Positions 61,993 through 64,000 of a DNA stretch of 64,000 nt are shown here, in pieces. Under the pieces are notes generated by a model. It was not told the DNA's origin. It was given only the letters and a program-made list of their open reading frames with translations, and made no database searches. The translations under genes and the position numbers were made by a program. The DNA is from Methanosphaera sp. GTDB taxonomy: Archaea; Methanobacteriota; Methanobacteria; Methanobacteriales; Methanobacteriaceae. How positions within the stretch are numbered: position 1 is the first letter of the stretch; every line of letters starts with the position of its first letter. Location of the stretch: contig JAFRKG010000120.1 of assembly GCA_017431845.1 (NCBI GenBank), positions 1 through 64,000 on the forward strand, in the 5' to 3' direction.

Positions 61993-62110
61993 AATTACAC
62001 CTATATTCTATTATTCTATTCTATCATTTAAAAATATATTTGGTAATTCTGGAATTACAAAATATAATTATAGTTTATCTAATAAACTCAGTGTAAGAGG
62101 AAAAAAAATT

Positions 62111-62491
62111 ATGAGATCAAAAATTGAAGAATATGAAGCAGTTGAAAAAGCTGCAATGAAATTTGTTAAAAGTGTAGCAGAAGGAGACAGTACTTACGCT
62201 AAAGAATTATTTATCGACGAAGCAGTATTGTTCGGATATCTTGATGGAGAATTAGAACATGGTTCTATTGAACAATTCTATAATAATGTAGATACAGTAT
62301 CTGCAGGTGATAACTTCAATGCAAGAATTGACGTGTTATTACTTGAAGAAACATTAGCAGTTGTCCGTGTTTTAGAAGAAGGATGGGGAAGTAGAATAGA
62401 TTTTACTGATGTTTTATTACTTCTGAAAATGGATGGCGAATGGAAATGTGTGGCAAAAGCATATAATCAGAATTCTGATACAATTAATTAA
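62111..62491 (+). CDS. NTF2-like (SnoaL/lumazine-binding-like) protein
   Basis: A 126-residue protein from ATG 62111, preceded by AGAGGA; the open frame extends upstream, but that part overlaps the regulator on the other strand and its promoter. The helices KIEEYEAVEKAAMKFVKSVAEGD and ELFIDEAVLFGYLDGELEHG, then VLLLEETLAVVRVLEEGWG and VLLLLKMDGEWKCVAKAYNQ, have the form of an NTF2-like cone, as in putative lumazine-binding or SnoaL-like proteins. No active site can be named. It is divergent from the HxlR regulator gene, implying control by it. Confidence 0.8.
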   Translation: MRSKIEEYEAVEKAAMKFVKSVAEGDSTYAKELFIDEAVLFGYLDGELEHGSIEQFYNNVDTVSAGDNFNARIDVLLLEETLAVVRVLEEGWGSRIDFTDVLLLLKMDGEWKCVAKAYNQNSDTIN

Positions 62492-62497
62492 TTATTT

Positions 62498-63272
62498 CTA
62501 AAATTCTAGTTCTAATGTTACAGGGCAGTGATCAGAACCAAATACCTGGTCTAATATTTCTGCCTTTTTAACATTATCCTTAATTTCTTCGTTAACATAG
62601 AAATAATCTAGTCTCCACCCAGCATTTCTATCTCTTGCTCGTGTACGATAACTCCACCAAGTAAAATTGTTTTCTCCTTCATCAAACATTCTGAATGTAT
62701 CAACAAATCCTGCTTCTTCCAGTTTATCAAGCCATGCTCTTTCTTCCGGTAAGTAACCTGATTTTCCTTCACAATTTGCCGGATTATACACATCAATTGG
62801 GTGATGTGCTATATTATAATCACCAGTTATCACAACATTTTTTCCACTATTTTTCAACTCTAAAACAATATCAAGTAATGCATCACAGAATTCTACCTTG
62901 TAGTCAAGTCTTTTAGCACCAGTACCACTATTTGGGAAATAAATGTTAAATAGGATAAAGTCAGGATATTCTATTTTAAGAACTCTGCCTTCATTATCTA
63001 ATTCTTCTATTCCCAGTCCTTTCTCGATAGTGACTGGTTCAATTTTAGTATATGTTCCAACACCACTATAACCTTTTTTTTTCTGCTTCGTTAAAATGAT
63101 GGGAGAAACCTTCAGTGTTTAATAGCTTTTTAGGTATTTTCTCTTCTTCTGCACGTACTTCCTGAAAATTTATGATGTCTGCATCAGTATTTTCAAACCA
63201 TGTCCAGAATTCTTCTTTTTTACTTACTGCTCGTATTCCATTTACATTCCATGATACTAATTTTATTGACAT
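62498..63272 (-). pseudogene. xth: Exodeoxyribonuclease III (AP endonuclease), frameshifted at A9
   Basis: From ATG 63272 the frame gives SWNVNGIRAV, DIINFQEVRA and HFNEAEKKR, and stops at a TAG at 63066. The continuation KGYSGVGTYTKIEP, YFPNSG, VVITGDYNIAH, FTWWSYR...DYFYV and GSDHCPVTLELE lies in another frame, running to 62498. The shift is at a run of nine A (minus strand; plus positions 63074-63082); eight A restore one 258-codon frame. Active-site residues are all present once joined. The enzyme repairs abasic sites. The change may be a real loss, slippage variation or a sequence error. Confidence 0.85.
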
Positions 63273-63518
63273 ATATTTATTCCTCTATAAAACTATGGTT
63301 ATACTTTGTTTTTTAATTCTTTTATCTTTTATTTTTATGATTACTTTTTAGTATATTAATATTACTTTAAATGTTTTTTAAAAAATTAGAGAAGTAATGA
63401 AAATTTTTTACTGAGTATTTATGCTAATAAATAAATATTGAAAGAAACATAACTATTATCAATAGATTAGATTTCTTTTCTATTAATCATATTATAAATT
63501 ATATATGGTGTTTTTTAA

Positions 63519-64000
63519 ATGAAAAAAATAGGAATATTAGTAGGAGTTTTAGTACTTATCCTCGCATTAGTAGCAGGAGTAAGTGCTGAAGGATCTGCTG
63601 CAAACGATGATAAAACATTTATCGTAGGTTTCGATGCAGAATTCCCTCCTTATGGATATAAAGCAGAAGATGGATCCTACACAGGATTTGACTTAGAATT
63701 AGCACAAGAAGTATGTAAAAGAAATGGATGGACTTTCAAAGCACAACCAATAGACTGGGATGCAAAAGACAGTGAACTAAGTTCTGGAACAATCGACTGT
63801 ATCTGGAATGGATTCAGTATAACTGATGACAGAAAAGACAAATACACATGGTCAAAACCATACATAGACAACAAACAAGTTGTAGTTGTAAAATCAGATT
63901 CAGGAATTAACAGTTTAGCTGACTTAAAAGATAAACAAGTGGAAACACAAAAAGATTCATCAGCATTAAGTGCACTTGAAGGTGACAATAAAACAATTGC
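63519..64000 (+). CDS. Amino acid ABC transporter substrate-binding protein, partial
   Basis: A 160-residue partial protein, open at the end of the window. A signal peptide runs over residues 1-22 (MKKIGILVGVLVLILALVAGVSA). The mature part is a type 3 solute-binding protein: FIVGFDAEFPPYGYKAEDGSYTGFDLELAQEVCKRNGW (in outline), then DCIWNGFSITDDRKDKYTWSKPY, and LADLKDKQVETQKDSSA. It captures a polar amino acid outside the cell for an ABC importer, whose genes should follow. GGTG lies upstream of the ATG. A TATA-like run is near 63490-63505. Confidence 0.9.
   Translation, partial: MKKIGILVGVLVLILALVAGVSAEGSAANDDKTFIVGFDAEFPPYGYKAEDGSYTGFDLELAQEVCKRNGWTFKAQPIDWDAKDSELSSGTIDCIWNGFSITDDRKDKYTWSKPYIDNKQVVVVKSDSGINSLADLKDKQVETQKDSSALSALEGDNKTI

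Noticed and set aside
61910-62110. Upstream extension of the NTF2-like gene (67 extra codons)
   Set aside because: It overlaps the start and promoter of the divergent HxlR gene, reads as low-complexity hydrophobic sequence, and a good binding site lies before ATG 62111.
1-64000. CRISPR arrays, rRNA and tRNA genes
   Set aside because: No regularly spaced repeats and no GC-rich tRNA- or rRNA-like stretches with the expected TTCGAAT-type loop were seen on either strand by reading; a covariance-model scan would be needed for certainty.

Overview
The window looks like chromosome of a gut methanogenic archaeon of the order Methanobacteriales, most likely Methanosphaera (M. stadtmanae or a close relative). 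The signs are a very AT-rich sequence, an Alba chromatin protein, a methanogenesis marker protein (family 8), a split archaeal glutamate synthase with an F420-hydrogenase-beta-like subunit, two sites matching the NrpR nitrogen-repressor consensus (GGAA-N6-TTCC), GGTGAT-type ribosome binding sites, and large Asn/Thr-rich adhesin-like surface proteins. Many other genes look bacterial (tatD, xseAB, ung, a 3-hydroxyacyl-CoA dehydrogenase, maltose-O-acetyltransferase-type enzymes), as expected for a gut archaeon that takes genes from its neighbours. The species name is inferred from gene content and was not tested by a search. No rRNA, tRNA or CRISPR array was seen.

Layout. 0.1-18.4 kb: a GNAT enzyme, a U32 protein, an MscS channel, a large adhesin-like protein, a ferredoxin-tailed aldo/keto reductase, a spoIIM-like/tatD operon, an RNase Z-like hydrolase, Alba, methanogenesis marker 8, a bacterial-type hydroxyacyl-CoA dehydrogenase, a nitroreductase, a long intergenic region with a folded element, and a second adhesin-like protein. 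18.4-27.4 kb (minus strand): a heterodimeric ABC exporter whose second gene has an 11-base G tract inside its ribosome binding site, a SWIM-SNF2 helicase, and an XRE-ImmA/DUF4411 pair with a damaged zinc motif. 27.6-30.8 kb: redox genes (aldo/keto reductase, a broken SDR, a frameshifted secreted flavodoxin, a DUF4405-like haem membrane protein). 30.8-35.8 kb (minus): exonuclease VII, then an operon of a tocopherol-cyclase-like protein with a MacB-type ABC transporter.

36.0-42.3 kb is the ammonia-assimilation block: glnA, then the four-gene glutamate synthase. Two promoters with the same geometry (TATA box, then an NrpR-type operator 31-32 bp further on) precede glnA and the 620-bp gap ahead of the synthase genes. 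That gap also holds a strong hairpin and may encode a nitrogen-regulated leader or small RNA. 42.4-49.1 kb: a PEP/pyruvate-binding protein, a VapBC-type toxin-antitoxin pair, a GNAT pseudogene facing a 53-residue small protein, a TnpB (IS200/IS605) remnant, and a LarE-like sulfur transferase. 49.2-64.0 kb: a superfamily I helicase, flavin and Fe-S redox proteins, a radical SAM/flavodoxin operon beside a broken HxlR regulator, AzlCD, a 693-residue protein of unusual architecture, two acetyltransferases, a HAD/PNPOx-like/ung operon, an HxlR regulator, a frameshifted exonuclease III, and the start of an amino-acid-binding lipoprotein or secreted protein running off the end.

At the scale of the whole window, at least six otherwise well-preserved genes each carry exactly one lesion (nonsense codon, frameshift or lost start codon). 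Three short homopolymers sit at or next to functional sites. This suggests recent gene decay, strain-level on/off variation, or local sequence errors; the sequence alone cannot decide between these.
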